Assembly (NCBI GenBank): GCA_944328445.1
Contig: CALVHO010000013.1
Location: forward strand, 1 to 60,344
Length of the DNA: 60,344 nt
Reading direction: 5' to 3'
Source of the DNA: an uncultured Clostridia bacterium
GTDB taxonomy: Bacteria > Bacillota > Clostridia > Christensenellales > Borkfalkiaceae
Shown: piece by piece, positions 1 to 7,848 of the stretch
Numbering within the stretch: the stretch's first letter is position 1
Layout: each line of letters starts with the position of its first letter
Position numbers and translations under genes: made by a program
The notes under the pieces: model-generated
Database searches by the model: none
What the model was told of the DNA's origin: nothing
What the model saw: the letters and a program-made list of their open reading frames with translations, nothing else

Positions 1-203
1 ACCTGCGAATAGAAGGCGCCTTCGGGATAGACGATCATGATGGGGCCGAGGGCGCACAGGCCGAAGCAGCCCGTCTGCGTCACGTGGACCTCTTTTTCCA
101 GCCCCTCTTTGTAGATGCGGTGGACGAGCGCCTCGTAGATCTTGATGGAATTGTTGGAGGTACAGCCCGTACCGCCGCAGATAAGGATGTGCGATCTGAA
201 CAT
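1..203 (-). CDS. NADH-binding hydrogenase subunit HydB/NuoF-like, N-terminal part (runs off the window)
   Basis: The visible 67 residues begin with MFRSHILICGGTGCTSN and carry a thioredoxin-like 2Fe-2S fold signature: Cys pairs in ICGGTGC near residues 9-14 and in GCFGLC near 46-50. In the family this N-terminal ferredoxin-like domain is followed by FMN/NADH-binding and 4Fe-4S domains, which lie beyond base 1. The protein would pass electrons between NAD(H) and the catalytic hydrogenase in a cytoplasmic, probably electron-bifurcating, complex. It is the last visible gene of the minus-strand operon that starts at 1647, 13 bases after the ferredoxin gene, and HydA is expected next. The start is an ATG at 203 preceded by GGAGGGC. 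A free-standing 2Fe-2S ferredoxin is possible, but operon order favours NuoF/HydB. Confidence 0.85.
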   Translation of the reverse strand, partial: MFRSHILICGGTGCTSNNSIKIYEALVHRIYKEGLEKEVHVTQTGCFGLCALGPIMIVYPEGAFYSQ

Positions 204-216
204 GTCTGCCCTCCGC

Positions 217-588
217 TCAGTTGGCGCTGCCGCCGATCAGGTAATCGGTGCAGACGTTGCCGTTGACGACGTGCTCGGCGATGACGCGGCGCGCCTTGTC
301 GGGCGTCATGAGCACGTAAGTGTACTTCTGGCCGCCCTTGAACACTTCGACGATGGGTTCCATGCGGCACATGCCGATGCAGCCCGTCTGCGAGATCTTC
401 ACGTCGTGCAGGTGGCGCTTGTCCGCCTCGTCGAGCAGCGCGTCGAGCACGGGGCGCGCGCCCGCCGCGATGCCGCAGGTCGCCATGCCTACCTTGATCA
501 CGGTCTCGTTCTCCGCGGCGACGCTGCGGTTGTCCGTCTGCGACTTCATCTTGTCGCGCAGCGCGCGGAGTTCTTCCAAACTTTTCAT
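217..588 (-). CDS. (2Fe-2S) thioredoxin-like ferredoxin of the hydrogenase operon
   Basis: This 123-residue cytoplasmic protein has a charged N-terminal helix (residues 1-30) and a thioredoxin-like 2Fe-2S domain with Cys38 in GMATCGIAAGA and Cys70/Cys74 in QTGCIGMC; only three of the four usual ligands are obvious, with Cys113 a possible fourth. Small ferredoxins of this type sit between NuoE and NuoF genes in clostridial bifurcating hydrogenase operons and are thought to carry electrons in the complex. The ATG at 588 overlaps the upstream stop codon (ATGA) and follows GGAGGTAGGTT, so translation is probably coupled. No signal peptide is seen. The family is clear; the precise electron-transfer role is inferred from context. 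Confidence 0.85.
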   Translation of the reverse strand: MKSLEELRALRDKMKSQTDNRSVAAENETVIKVGMATCGIAAGARPVLDALLDEADKRHLHDVKISQTGCIGMCRMEPIVEVFKGGQKYTYVLMTPDKARRVIAEHVVNGNVCTDYLIGGSAN

Positions 589-1139
589 AACCTACCTCCA
601 AAAATGTCGACTAAATTTTCCCGGATATATTCCTTCAAAAAGGAGCGCACCTCGGGCGCATCGAAGGGGATATCCTCCCCCAGCGCCTCGCGCAGCTCGC
701 GCGTGTCGAGCGCGCCGCGCTGCCCGTCCGCCGCGGCCTCGATCAAAAAATCGGTGTGCGGGTTCATCGTCACCAACTGCAAGGCCACCCCGCCGAAATC
801 GCCGAGGGGCATGCGGTCGACGTGGCCGATGCGGTACGTCGCGCGGACGCGCGTGCCCTTGCCCGGCGCGGACGCGATGGAAAATTCCCCGCCCGCGCTC
901 TCGGCGGAATACTTGAACAGCGGCAGCCCCATGCCCACCTTGCGCGTGGTGCGCGTGGTGGTGAACGGGTCGGTCACGCGGGCCAGCATCTCCTCGCTCA
1001 TGCCCTTGCCGTCGTCCTCGATGGAGATGGACATGGCGTCGGCCCCGAAATCGGCCTCGACGGCGATGCGCACCAGCTTGGCGCCCGCCGCCAGGGAATT
1101 TTCGGCGATGTCGAGGATGTTGAGGGCGAGTTCGCGCAT
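585..1139 (-). CDS. GHKL-type ATP-binding protein of the hydrogenase operon
   Basis: A 184-residue protein with a histidine-kinase/HSP90-like ATPase fold: N-box NILDIAENSLAAGA at residues 7-20, G1-box DDGKGMSEE near 62-70, and a G2-like GMGLPLFKYSAES near 88-100. There is no sensor domain, transmembrane segment or phospho-acceptor histidine domain, so it is an orphan ATPase rather than a complete sensor kinase. Homologues are habitually encoded between the NuoE and 2Fe-2S ferredoxin genes of clostridial hydrogenase operons; the function is not established, with redox-linked regulation or assembly being possible. It starts 5 bases after the NuoE stop, with AAGGGG upstream, and overlaps the next gene by 4 bases. 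A second GHKL ATPase lies in the related operon at 10320-10742. Confidence 0.85.
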   Translation of the reverse strand: MRELALNILDIAENSLAAGAKLVRIAVEADFGADAMSISIEDDGKGMSEEMLARVTDPFTTTRTTRKVGMGLPLFKYSAESAGGEFSIASAPGKGTRVRATYRIGHVDRMPLGDFGGVALQLVTMNPHTDFLIEAAADGQRGALDTRELREALGEDIPFDAPEVRSFLKEYIRENLVDIFGGRL

Positions 1140-1143
1140 CCCG

Positions 1144-1647
1144 TTACCCCTTATACTTGGCGAGGATGCCCTCCACCTGGTCGGCCGTGACCTTACCGTA
1201 AACGTCGTCGTTGACGGTCATCACGGGCGCGAGGCCGCAGCAGCCGATGCAGCGCGTCGCGTCCAGCGAAAAGCGCAGATCGTCCGTGCACTGGCCGCCC
1301 TCGATCTTCAAGGTCTCGCACACCTTTTTGTACACGTCGCCCGCGCCCTTGACGTAGCAGGCGGTGCCCAGGCAGACGCCCACCTTGTAGCGGCCCTTGG
1401 GGTACAGCGAAAACTGCGCGTAGAACGTGGCCACGCCGTACACCTCGGCCAGCGAGACGCCGAGCTCGTCGGCGATGATCTGCTGCACCGCCTCGGGCAG
1501 GTACCCGTAGATCTCCTGCGCCTTTTGCAGCGAGGCGATCATCAGCCCCTTGCCCTCGTGTTCGGCGCGGATCTGCGCCAGCGCCGCGCGGAGCGCCTCC
1601 TCCTGCTCTTTGGTCCCGTTGAACGGAACGTCGATTTTTTTAGCCAA
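1144..1647 (-). CDS. NADH dehydrogenase/hydrogenase subunit NuoE/HydC-like
   Basis: This 167-residue protein has the NuoE architecture: an N-terminal helical bundle (to about residue 80) and a thioredoxin-like domain with the 2Fe-2S ligand pattern Cys92-x4-Cys97 and Cys133-x3-Cys137 (VCLGTACY and CIGCCG). In electron-bifurcating hydrogenases this subunit works with the NuoF-like flavoprotein to move electrons between NADH, ferredoxin and the hydrogenase. It is the first gene of the operon, with a sigma-A promoter at 1714-1742. The start is a TTG at 1647, seven bases after GGAGG; no ATG fits the homologous N-terminus (MAKKID). Length is normal for the family. Confidence 0.9.
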   Translation of the reverse strand: MAKKIDVPFNGTKEQEEALRAALAQIRAEHEGKGLMIASLQKAQEIYGYLPEAVQQIIADELGVSLAEVYGVATFYAQFSLYPKGRYKVGVCLGTACYVKGAGDVYKKVCETLKIEGGQCTDDLRFSLDATRCIGCCGLAPVMTVNDDVYGKVTADQVEGILAKYKG

Positions 1648-1713
1648 TGTTAACCCTCCGACGTACGGCGGGGCCCTGCGGGCTCCCCGGTAACGTTATA
1701 AAATCAATATATC

Positions 1714-1742
1714 CATTCTATCACAACCGCGCGCGTTTTTCA
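1714..1742 (-). promoter_or_regulatory. Sigma-A promoter of the hydrogenase operon
   Basis: On the minus strand there is TTGAAA (1737-1742), a 17 bp spacer and TAGAAT (1714-1719). Transcription should start near 1707, giving a leader of about 60 bases before the TTG start at 1647. The 314-base gap 1648-1961 holds this promoter and the divergent one at 1835-1863; no other gene is seen there. Confidence 0.8.
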
Positions 1743-1834
1743 ACAAGTAAAGAGAAATTTTTGACATTTTTTTTGAAAACGGAACACTTTTTCGCCGCGG
1801 AAAGGCCGCCCGCCGCAGGCAGCGGCATCCATGG

Positions 1835-1863
1835 TTGACTTTTTGCGGGAAAAGTGGTATACT
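1835..1863 (+). promoter_or_regulatory. Sigma-A promoter of the citrate synthase gene
   Basis: TTGACT (1835-1840), a 17 bp spacer and TATACT (1858-1863) on the plus strand. The leader to the ATG at 1962 is about 90 bases and contains no obvious riboswitch. Confidence 0.8.
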
Positions 1864-1961
1864 GTTCCAATACCGCCCGTGCAAAGCGCGCGGGCCGATG
1901 GCGCACGCACCCTCCCGCTGCCCGAAAAAGAGCGGGGACCGCGGCGCCGAAGGAGGCGACC

Positions 1962-3356
1962 ATGGAACTGCATGACATCCGTGACAACCTGCGCGGCCGT
2001 TACAGCAAGTACGCGCAGGACATCGCGGAACTTTCAAAGATGGCGGCCGAGAGCGACATCATCAACCCCAAGCTCTACGAAAAGTACGACGTGAAGAGGG
2101 GCCTGCGCGACATCAACGGCAACGGCGTGGTGTGCGGGCTGACGGAGATCTCGGAGATCATCTCCTCCCGCCGCGGCGAGAACGGCGAAAAGATCGCCGT
2201 GCCCGGCGAACTGTACTACCGCGGCATCGATATCCGCAAGCTCGTGCAGGGCATGCAGGGCCGCCGCTTCGACTTCGAGGAGGCGACGTTTTTGCTGCTC
2301 TTCGGCCACCTGCCCACGCAGGCGCAGTTCGACCGCTTTTGCGAGATCCTGGCCGACTTCCGCACCCTGCCGCCCTCCTTCGTGCGCGACATCATCATGA
2401 AGGCGCCTTCCAAGGACATGATGAACATGCTGGCGCGCTGCGTGCTCTCCCTCTATTCCTACGATCCCCGCCCCGACGACATCTCCCGCCGCAACGTGCT
2501 GCGCCAGTCCTTGCAGCTGATCGCGCAGTTCCCGCTGCTGACGGTGTACAGCCAGAAGGCGTACAGCTATTACCATTCGGACGCATCGCTGTTCATCCAC
2601 AAGCCGCAAAAGGAGCTCTCCACCGCCGAGAACATCCTCTACATGCTGCGCGAGGACTGCAAATACACCCCGCTCGAAGCGCAGGTACTGGACCTGTGCC
2701 TGGTGCTGCACGCCGAACACGGCGGCGGCAACAACTCCACCTTCACCACCCACGTGGTCACATCCTCGGGCACCGATACATACTCCTCGGTGGCGGCCTC
2801 GCTCGGCTCCCTCAAAGGCCCCAAGCACGGCGGCGCCAACATCCGCGTGTGCGAGATGTTCGACTGCATCAAGGAGAACGTGCCCACCTTCGACAAGGGC
2901 AAGCTCAAAGACTTCATCGCGCGCATCCTCGACAAGGACGCCTTTGACCGCAGCGGCCTCGTGTACGGCATGGGGCACGCCGTGTACTCCCTCTCCGACC
3001 CGCGCGCCGACATCCTCAAAACCTTCGCCGAAAAGCTGGCCGTGGAAAAGCACATGGAAGAGGAATACGAGATGCGCAAGTACGTGGCGGGCGCCGCGGC
3101 CGAGCTCATCGCCGAAAAGCGGCGCATCTACAAGGGCGTCAGCCCCAACGTCGACTTCTATTCGGGCTTCGTGTACGACATGCTCGACCTGCCCCGCGAA
3201 CTGTACACACCCTTCTTCGCGGTGGCGCGCATCGCGGGCTGGTCCGCCCACCGCATCGAGGAGATCATCAACGGCGGGAAGATCATCCGCCCGGGCTACC
3301 AGGCCGTGGCGCCCCGCCAGCCCTATGTGCCCATCGAACAGCGCAAAGAGCTCTGA
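1962..3356 (+). CDS. Citrate / 2-methylcitrate synthase
   Basis: A 464-residue cytoplasmic enzyme of the citrate synthase family, which condenses oxaloacetate with acetyl-CoA (or propionyl-CoA). The active-site segments are present: LHAEHGGGNNS near residue 249 and GMGHAVYSLSDPRAD near 337-350, containing the two catalytic histidines and a conserved DPRA block. Length and the long N-terminal region match the clostridial type-II-like enzymes annotated as citrate/2-methylcitrate synthase; acyl-CoA preference cannot be read from sequence. The ATG at 1962 follows AAGGAGGCGACC, which beats an upstream in-frame start at 1854. It is transcribed alone and ends in palindromes at 3377-3408 and 3446-3489. 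In an anaerobe it most likely feeds glutamate synthesis. Confidence 0.92.
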   Translation: MELHDIRDNLRGRYSKYAQDIAELSKMAAESDIINPKLYEKYDVKRGLRDINGNGVVCGLTEISEIISSRRGENGEKIAVPGELYYRGIDIRKLVQGMQGRRFDFEEATFLLLFGHLPTQAQFDRFCEILADFRTLPPSFVRDIIMKAPSKDMMNMLARCVLSLYSYDPRPDDISRRNVLRQSLQLIAQFPLLTVYSQKAYSYYHSDASLFIHKPQKELSTAENILYMLREDCKYTPLEAQVLDLCLVLHAEHGGGNNSTFTTHVVTSSGTDTYSSVAASLGSLKGPKHGGANIRVCEMFDCIKENVPTFDKGKLKDFIARILDKDAFDRSGLVYGMGHAVYSLSDPRADILKTFAEKLAVEKHMEEEYEMRKYVAGAAAELIAEKRRIYKGVSPNVDFYSGFVYDMLDLPRELYTPFFAVARIAGWSAHRIEEIINGGKIIRPGYQAVAPRQPYVPIEQRKEL

Positions 3357-3376
3357 CCCCCGCAACAACACAAACC

Positions 3377-3408
3377 ATGCGCCGCCGCACAACTGTGCGG
3401 CGGCGCAT
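3377..3408. repeat. 15 bp inverted repeat downstream of citrate synthase
   Basis: ATGCGCCGCCGCACA (3377-3391) and its exact complement (3394-3408) are separated by AC. It lacks a U-run and precedes the stronger palindrome at 3446, so it may act as an RNA 3'-end stabiliser or first pause site. Confidence 0.5.
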
Positions 3409-3445
3409 CCGTTCGCGGAACGCGCATACGTACCCGCCGGAACGC

Positions 3446-3494
3446 GGACGCAGGCACCGCGGCACATATGTGCCGCGGTGCCTGCGTCCTTTTC
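3446..3494 (+). terminator. Perfect 44 bp palindrome, likely terminator of citrate synthase
   Basis: Positions 3446-3489 form an uninterrupted 22 bp palindrome centred between 3467 and 3468 (CACATATGTG core), followed by TTTTC. The long GC stem fits a rho-independent terminator, although the U-tract is short. Confidence 0.6.
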
Positions 3495-3535
3495 TTGCAT
3501 CCTTTTCGCCCACCCCCCCCTTGCGGGCGCGGCGC

Positions 3536-3569
3536 AAAAAACGCGCCCGTGCAAAAGAGCGGGGCGCGT
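3536..3569 (-). terminator. Rho-independent terminator of the HAD phosphatase gene
   Basis: On the minus strand ACGCGCCC (3569-3562) pairs with GGGCGCGT (3548-3541) and is followed by a run of T (3541-3536), 14 bases after the stop of the gene at 3583. Confidence 0.75.
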
Positions 3570-3582
3570 TCACGGTGCACCT

Positions 3583-4407
3583 TTACAGGTAAGGCACCAC
3601 GTCGTTGAGGCTGGCGGCGACGGCCGAGGGCGCGTCGGATGCGGGCAGCGCGGCGGCCTTTTCGGCCGAGGTCTCGCCGCTGAGCACCAAAAGCGTGCCG
3701 AAGCCGTTGTTGTTGCCGAAGCGGATGTCGGTGTGCGGGCGGTCCCCCGCCATGGTCACGCAGGCGGCGGGCACGCCCAGCCGCGCGGTGAGGCACTCCC
3801 CCATCACGGTGTAGGGCTTGCCGCAGACGACGTCCGGCAGCCGCCCCGAAGAGCACTGCAAGAGGCGGATGAAGGACCCGACGTCGGGCGGGTACACCCC
3901 CTTGGCGGGGCAGACGTCGTCGGGATGGGTGGCGATGTACGGCCTGCCGCGCACGATGAGCTCGTTGATCTTGGCCAGCTTGGCGAAGGTCAGGGTGGTA
4001 TCGTAGGCGAGCACGGCGGCATCGGCCCCGGCGTACTCCTCCTCGGCGCACAGCGGCACCCCCGCCGCCGCGAACTCCGCCCGCACCGCGTCGGTGGCGA
4101 CGAGGTAGACCCGCCTGCCCGCGAAACTGCGGCGCAGGTACTCCGCGGTGGCCATGCCCGAAGTGTACACGAGGTCCCCCTCCCCGTACAGCCCGAGCGC
4201 GCGGAGCTTGCGCACGTATTCCCCGGCCGTTTTGGACGAGTTGTTGGTGCAGTAGACGACGCGCCGCCCCGACGCGCGGATGGCGGCGAGCGTTTTTGCC
4301 ATGGGCCCGACGGGCTCGTCCCCCACGTACACCGTGCCGTCCATGTCCAGCAAAAATACCCGCGTGCCGCGCACCAGCGCGGCCAGACCGCCGCAATTTT
4401 TTTCCAT
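3583..4407 (-). CDS. HAD-IIA family sugar-phosphatase (NagD-like)
   Basis: A 274-residue HAD hydrolase with motif I DMDGTVYVGD (nucleophile Asp21, acid/base Asp23), motif II YCTNNSSKTAG near residue 52, and a C-terminal GDRPHTDIRFGNNNG motif IV. The large C2-type cap between motifs II and III places it in subfamily IIA with NagD, AraL and p-nitrophenyl phosphatases, which remove phosphate from sugar phosphates or nucleotides in the cytoplasm. Substrate cannot be predicted. The ATG at 4407 follows GGGGGAGGACC and starts the protein just ahead of the conserved fold; an earlier in-frame ATG at 4455 has no such site. It is likely monocistronic. Confidence 0.88.
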   Translation of the reverse strand: MEKNCGGLAALVRGTRVFLLDMDGTVYVGDEPVGPMAKTLAAIRASGRRVVYCTNNSSKTAGEYVRKLRALGLYGEGDLVYTSGMATAEYLRRSFAGRRVYLVATDAVRAEFAAAGVPLCAEEEYAGADAAVLAYDTTLTFAKLAKINELIVRGRPYIATHPDDVCPAKGVYPPDVGSFIRLLQCSSGRLPDVVCGKPYTVMGECLTARLGVPAACVTMAGDRPHTDIRFGNNNGFGTLLVLSGETSAEKAAALPASDAPSAVAASLNDVVPYL

Positions 4408-4595
4408 GGTCCTCCCCCGCGCCGCACGGCGCCTGCGTTTTTCCCGTGAACGCACAAAGCGGCGCCCGCGAACGTCTCTTCGTGAATATTTTTGCGTGAA
4501 TATCTTTCCGTGAACGTATGTGTGCGCACGGCGCCGCCCCTTTCCGCCCCCGCGCCGCGCGTTCGCGCAGAAGGGCGCGGGGGCGGCTGCCGCCG
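4408..4595. other. Intergenic region with repeated TTCACG-type motifs
   Basis: On the minus strand between the two genes lie four spaced copies of a TTCACG core (plus-strand CGTGAA at about 4445, 4488, 4497 and 4511), two inside ATATTCACG. They could be an operator ahead of the HAD gene. No good -35/-10 pair was found here. Confidence 0.25.
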
Positions 4596-5888
4596 CTACG
4601 CCCGCGCGAACAAGATCTCCGCCGCCGCGCGCGGGTTGGGCAGAAGGCCGAGTTCACGTTCGAGCGCGGGCCCGCAAAGCAGCGGGGAAAGCTCGGCCGA
4701 CAGGTCGTACAGCGCCCCCGCGAGCCCCGCGGGCAGGGCGGGCGGCGCGCCGCCCGCGATAAAGTAGGCGCGCAGCAGGCCCGCCATCCCCTCCGCGAAG
4801 AGGCCCGCGCCGCGGGCCAACCGCCCGCGCGCCTGCAAGAACAGCGCGGCCAGGCGGGCGCTCTCCTCTCCCGAGGGCACGCGCACGTTGGAAAAGAGGG
4901 CGCGGCCCGTTTCGGCCGCCGCGCGGGCGAGCCGCGCGCAGTAATCTGGCACGAAATACGGCCGCGGTACGGCCGACGAAAACAGGCGCTCGTACCGCCG
5001 CGCAAAGTACAGGCACACGCCCGCCGCGCAGGCGGGGTAGCCCTGCTTTGTCTTTTCCGCCGCCAGCCGCGCCGCCTCCTCGGCGGCGACGGGCGGCGCA
5101 TCCCGCCGCGCGAGAAAATACAGGGCGGAAGCGGAGAACACCCCCTCGCAGGCCGAAGAAAGCGCGCCGCCCTCCGCGGCCGCGCGGCAGAAGGCGGCCG
5201 CGGCCGCCCGCACGGCCTCGGCGGCGGGGCGGAAGGCGTTCTCCTGCCCGCCGCGGCCCGAAAAGACGGCGTCCGCCTCCGCATCCTCGGCGGCGGCCAG
5301 AGCGGGTGCGAGCTCGGCCAGCGCCGCCGCAACGCCCGCAGCCCCGCCCGCACGCGGGTCGGCAAAGGGCATGCCCGCAGGCGAAAGGGCGGGCGCCGAA
5401 GTTCGTTGCGCCGCAAGCGCGCCCCCTCCACCGCCCTCCGCGGCCAGGGCGCCGTCAAAGAGCACGAGGTCGGCGGGCCGGACGGGGTAATCGCCGCAGC
5501 CCGCGGGCACGCACTTTTCCCAAATGCCGCGCGCCGAGGGGGACGCGGGCACGGCCAGCGAGCAGCCCCCGCGCAGCGCGGCGAAACAGCGCGCCGCGGC
5601 GATGCCGCGCGCGCCGATGCCCACGGCCGCGCGCACGTCGTCGGGCAGGGAAAACAGTTCCGCCCCGCAAGAGCCCGCGCCGAGCACGTTCATGTACACC
5701 GTAAACCCCGAAAGGGCGGCGCGCACCCGCTGCGCCGCGGCGAACTGCCCCTCCTCCGCGGCCAGCGCCACCCGCCCCTGCGGCAGCATGCTTTTGAGCA
5801 CCCCCGCCGCCGAGGCGGCGGGGCCGAACACCACCCGCGTGGCCAGCCCGCGCGCACGCAGGGCGGCCGAAAGATCGGAAACCGACAC
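4596..5888 (-). CDS. Ala-rich protein, possibly a dehydroquinate-synthase/glycerol-1-phosphate-dehydrogenase-like fold
   Basis: This 430-residue protein is strongly enriched in Ala, Arg and Gly and has no clear signal peptide or membrane segment. Parts of the first half resemble the Fe-ADH/dehydroquinate-synthase superfamily: AVGIGARGIAAARCFA near residues 88-103 sits where these enzymes have a glycine-rich cofactor motif, followed by LAVPASPSARG and a later YPVRPADLVLFDG in the right order. The metal-binding histidines expected of that superfamily are not evident, so an inactive or highly diverged member is possible. The start is a GTG at 5888, six bases after GGAGG. It lies downstream of hisC in the same direction (gap 155 bases), so co-transcription is possible. 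The function is unrecognised; the fold assignment is weak. Confidence 0.6.
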   Translation of the reverse strand: MSVSDLSAALRARGLATRVVFGPAASAAGVLKSMLPQGRVALAAEEGQFAAAQRVRAALSGFTVYMNVLGAGSCGAELFSLPDDVRAAVGIGARGIAAARCFAALRGGCSLAVPASPSARGIWEKCVPAGCGDYPVRPADLVLFDGALAAEGGGGGALAAQRTSAPALSPAGMPFADPRAGGAAGVAAALAELAPALAAAEDAEADAVFSGRGGQENAFRPAAEAVRAAAAAFCRAAAEGGALSSACEGVFSASALYFLARRDAPPVAAEEAARLAAEKTKQGYPACAAGVCLYFARRYERLFSSAVPRPYFVPDYCARLARAAAETGRALFSNVRVPSGEESARLAALFLQARGRLARGAGLFAEGMAGLLRAYFIAGGAPPALPAGLAGALYDLSAELSPLLCGPALERELGLLPNPRAAAEILFARA

Positions 5889-6043
5889 GAAAAAAACCTC
5901 CGCAACGCCTGGAAAATTTTTCTCTTTCGTGCCGTATTTTATGTTTTCCTTGAACGAAGGCCCGTGAACACGCCGTCCGCCCGTTCCCCTATATCCGCCA
6001 TCCGCAAAGGCCTTACCGCGCCTTCGCGCGCCGGGGCCCGCGT

Positions 6044-7111
6044 TCAGCCGCGGGGCAAAAATCCGTCGAGCGCGGCCAGGAGGGCGTCGTTTTGTTCACG
6101 GCTGCCCACCGTGATGCGGCAGAACTCCTCGATGCGCGGCTTGCGGAAATGGCGCACCAGCACGCCGCGCGCGCGCAGCGCCTCGTACACCGCCCGCCCC
6201 GCCGCCAGAGGATGGCGCGCGAAGAGAAAGTTGGCCGACGACGGCAGCACGCAGAAGCCGCGCGCCTGCAACGCCCCGCGCAGGCGCTCCCGCTCGGAGA
6301 CGACGAGCGCGGTCATGCGCGCGTAGTACTCCCCGTCCGCCACGGCCGCGGCGCACACCGCCTGGCAGACGGCGTCGACGGGGTAGGAATTGAAGCAGTC
6401 GCGGCAGCGTTCCAGCCCGCCGATGAGCCGCGCCCCGCCGACGGCATAGCCGCAGCGGATGCCCGCCAGCGAATAGCCCTTGGAAAAGGTCTTGACGACG
6501 AGCAGGTTCTCGTATTTTTGGGTGAGCTGCGCCGCGCTCTGGCCGAAGAAGGGCATGTACGCCTCGTCGAGGATGACGACGCGGGAGGCGTTCTCGCGAA
6601 CGAACGCTTCCACCGCGGGCAGCGGGATGCCGATGCCCGTGGGCGCGTTGGGGTTGGCCACGATCACGCCCTGCGCGGGCGCGGCCGTGAGCTTGGAAAG
6701 ATCGAGCGTGAAGTCCTCTTCCAGCGGCACGATGCGCTTGGGCACCGAGAAAAAGTCGCAAAAGACGGGGTAAAAGCTGTACGTGACGTCGGCAAAGGCC
6801 GCGCCTTCCCCGTCCGCGTCGAAAAAGGCGGGCAGGCACAGCGCCAAGATCTCGTCGCTGCCGTTGCCGCAGAACACGCACTCGGGCGGGACGCCCTCGG
6901 CCGCGGCGATCGCCGCGCGCAGCCCGTCGGCGGCGGGCGCGGGGTACAGGTTCAGCGCCGAAAAATCAAAGGCGCGGAAGGCCGCCTCCGCCTTGGGCGA
7001 GGGCGGGTACGGGTTCTCGTTGGTGTTGAGCTTGACGTACTGTTTGTCCTTGGGCTGCTCGCCCGCCGCGTAGGGCTCGATGCCCGCGGCTTTTTTGCTC
7101 AGGTAGTTCAT
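6044..7111 (-). CDS. hisC: Histidinol-phosphate aminotransferase
   Basis: A 355-residue fold-type I PLP enzyme. NPNAPTG near residue 155 and the Schiff-base lysine in TFSKGYSLAGIRCGYAVG near residue 210 are diagnostic, as is the N-terminal KLNTNENPYPPS block. HisC transfers an amino group between imidazole-acetol phosphate and glutamate in histidine synthesis; broad-specificity aromatic aminotransferases and CobD-like enzymes are close relatives, and no other his gene is nearby, so the pathway assignment is not certain. The ATG at 7111 follows AGGGGAGC. A consensus promoter is at 7181-7209, giving a leader of about 60 bases without a visible attenuator. Confidence 0.88.
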   Translation of the reverse strand: MNYLSKKAAGIEPYAAGEQPKDKQYVKLNTNENPYPPSPKAEAAFRAFDFSALNLYPAPAADGLRAAIAAAEGVPPECVFCGNGSDEILALCLPAFFDADGEGAAFADVTYSFYPVFCDFFSVPKRIVPLEEDFTLDLSKLTAAPAQGVIVANPNAPTGIGIPLPAVEAFVRENASRVVILDEAYMPFFGQSAAQLTQKYENLLVVKTFSKGYSLAGIRCGYAVGGARLIGGLERCRDCFNSYPVDAVCQAVCAAAVADGEYYARMTALVVSERERLRGALQARGFCVLPSSANFLFARHPLAAGRAVYEALRARGVLVRHFRKPRIEEFCRITVGSREQNDALLAALDGFLPRG

Positions 7112-7180
7112 GAACGTGCTCCCCTTTCGGCCCGCGCGCCGCCCGCAAAGGCGCCGCGGCGCGCGGCTTCGTACCCGTTT

Positions 7181-7209
7181 ATCATATACCATTTTGCCGC
7201 AAAAGGCAA
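7181..7209 (-). promoter_or_regulatory. Sigma-A promoter of hisC
   Basis: Minus-strand TTGCCT (7204-7209), a 17 bp spacer and TATGAT (7181-7186). Its -35 box directly abuts the terminator of the upstream operon (7211-7238). Confidence 0.8.
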
Positions 7210-7210
7210 C

Positions 7211-7238
7211 AAAAAGCGCCCGCACGCGGCGTGCAGGC
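7211..7238 (-). terminator. Terminator of the DRTGG/hydrogenase-sensor operon
   Basis: Minus-strand GCCTGCACG (7238-7230) pairs with CGTGCGGGC (7226-7218), with one G-T pair, and is followed by GCTTTTTG. It lies about 120 bases after the YbaK stop codon. Confidence 0.6.
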
Positions 7239-7360
7239 GGCAAAAACGGCGGCGAATTTTGTAAAAACGGAAAGCGCCCCGCGGCGGAAACCGCGGCCGA
7301 GGCGCGGCGGAAAGGCCCTGCCGCCTTGCGGGCATTTTCCGGCCGCACGCGGCCAAAGCC

Positions 7361-7846
7361 TCAGCCGCCCTGCGGCGCGGGGAGCTTGCACACGTCCGCC
7401 CAGCCGCAAAACCCGTCCGCACAGCCTTCGAGCTCCTCGCAGGTGAGTTCGATGGCGCTGTCGGAAGAGCCGCAGGCGGGGAACACCGTGGCAAAGCGGC
7501 GCAAGGACGGGTCGAGATAGGTCCTGACGCCGCCGTTCACCGCAAACGGGCACACCCCGCCCACGGCGTGGCCGACGAGCGTTTCCGCCTCGGCGGGCGA
7601 GAGCATCTTCGCCTTCGTGCCGAAAAAGGCCTTGAATTTGGCGTTGTCCACCTTCGCGTCCCCCGCCGCCACGACGAGCACCGCCCCGCCGCCGACGGAA
7701 AACGAGAGCGTTTTGGCGATGCGGCAGGGCTCGCACCCGAGCGCCCGCGCCGCCAGTTCGACCGTCGCGCTCGACTGATCCAAAACGCGGACGCGCCCGT
7801 CCAGCCCGAATTTTTGCAGGTACGCTTTCACCCGTTCCAAAGACAT
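7361..7846 (-). CDS. YbaK/EbsC-family aminoacyl-tRNA deacylase
   Basis: A 161-residue single-domain protein of the YbaK/ProX editing family, which hydrolyses mischarged tRNAs such as Cys-tRNA(Pro) or Ala-tRNA(Pro) in the cytoplasm. Family features include RIAKTLSFSVGG near residue 44 with the conserved lysine, DNAKFKAFFG, and the glycine-rich VGGVCPFAV segment. The ATG at 7846 lies six bases after GGAGGA; an ATG two codons earlier (7852) overlaps the PHP stop codon (ATGA) but would have no spacing from the ribosome site. It is the last gene of the operon starting at 11083; the link to hydrogenase sensing is unclear. Confidence 0.88.
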   Translation of the reverse strand: MSLERVKAYLQKFGLDGRVRVLDQSSATVELAARALGCEPCRIAKTLSFSVGGGAVLVVAAGDAKVDNAKFKAFFGTKAKMLSPAEAETLVGHAVGGVCPFAVNGGVRTYLDPSLRRFATVFPACGSSDSAIELTCEELEGCADGFCGWADVCKLPAPQGG

Positions 7847-7848
7847 GT

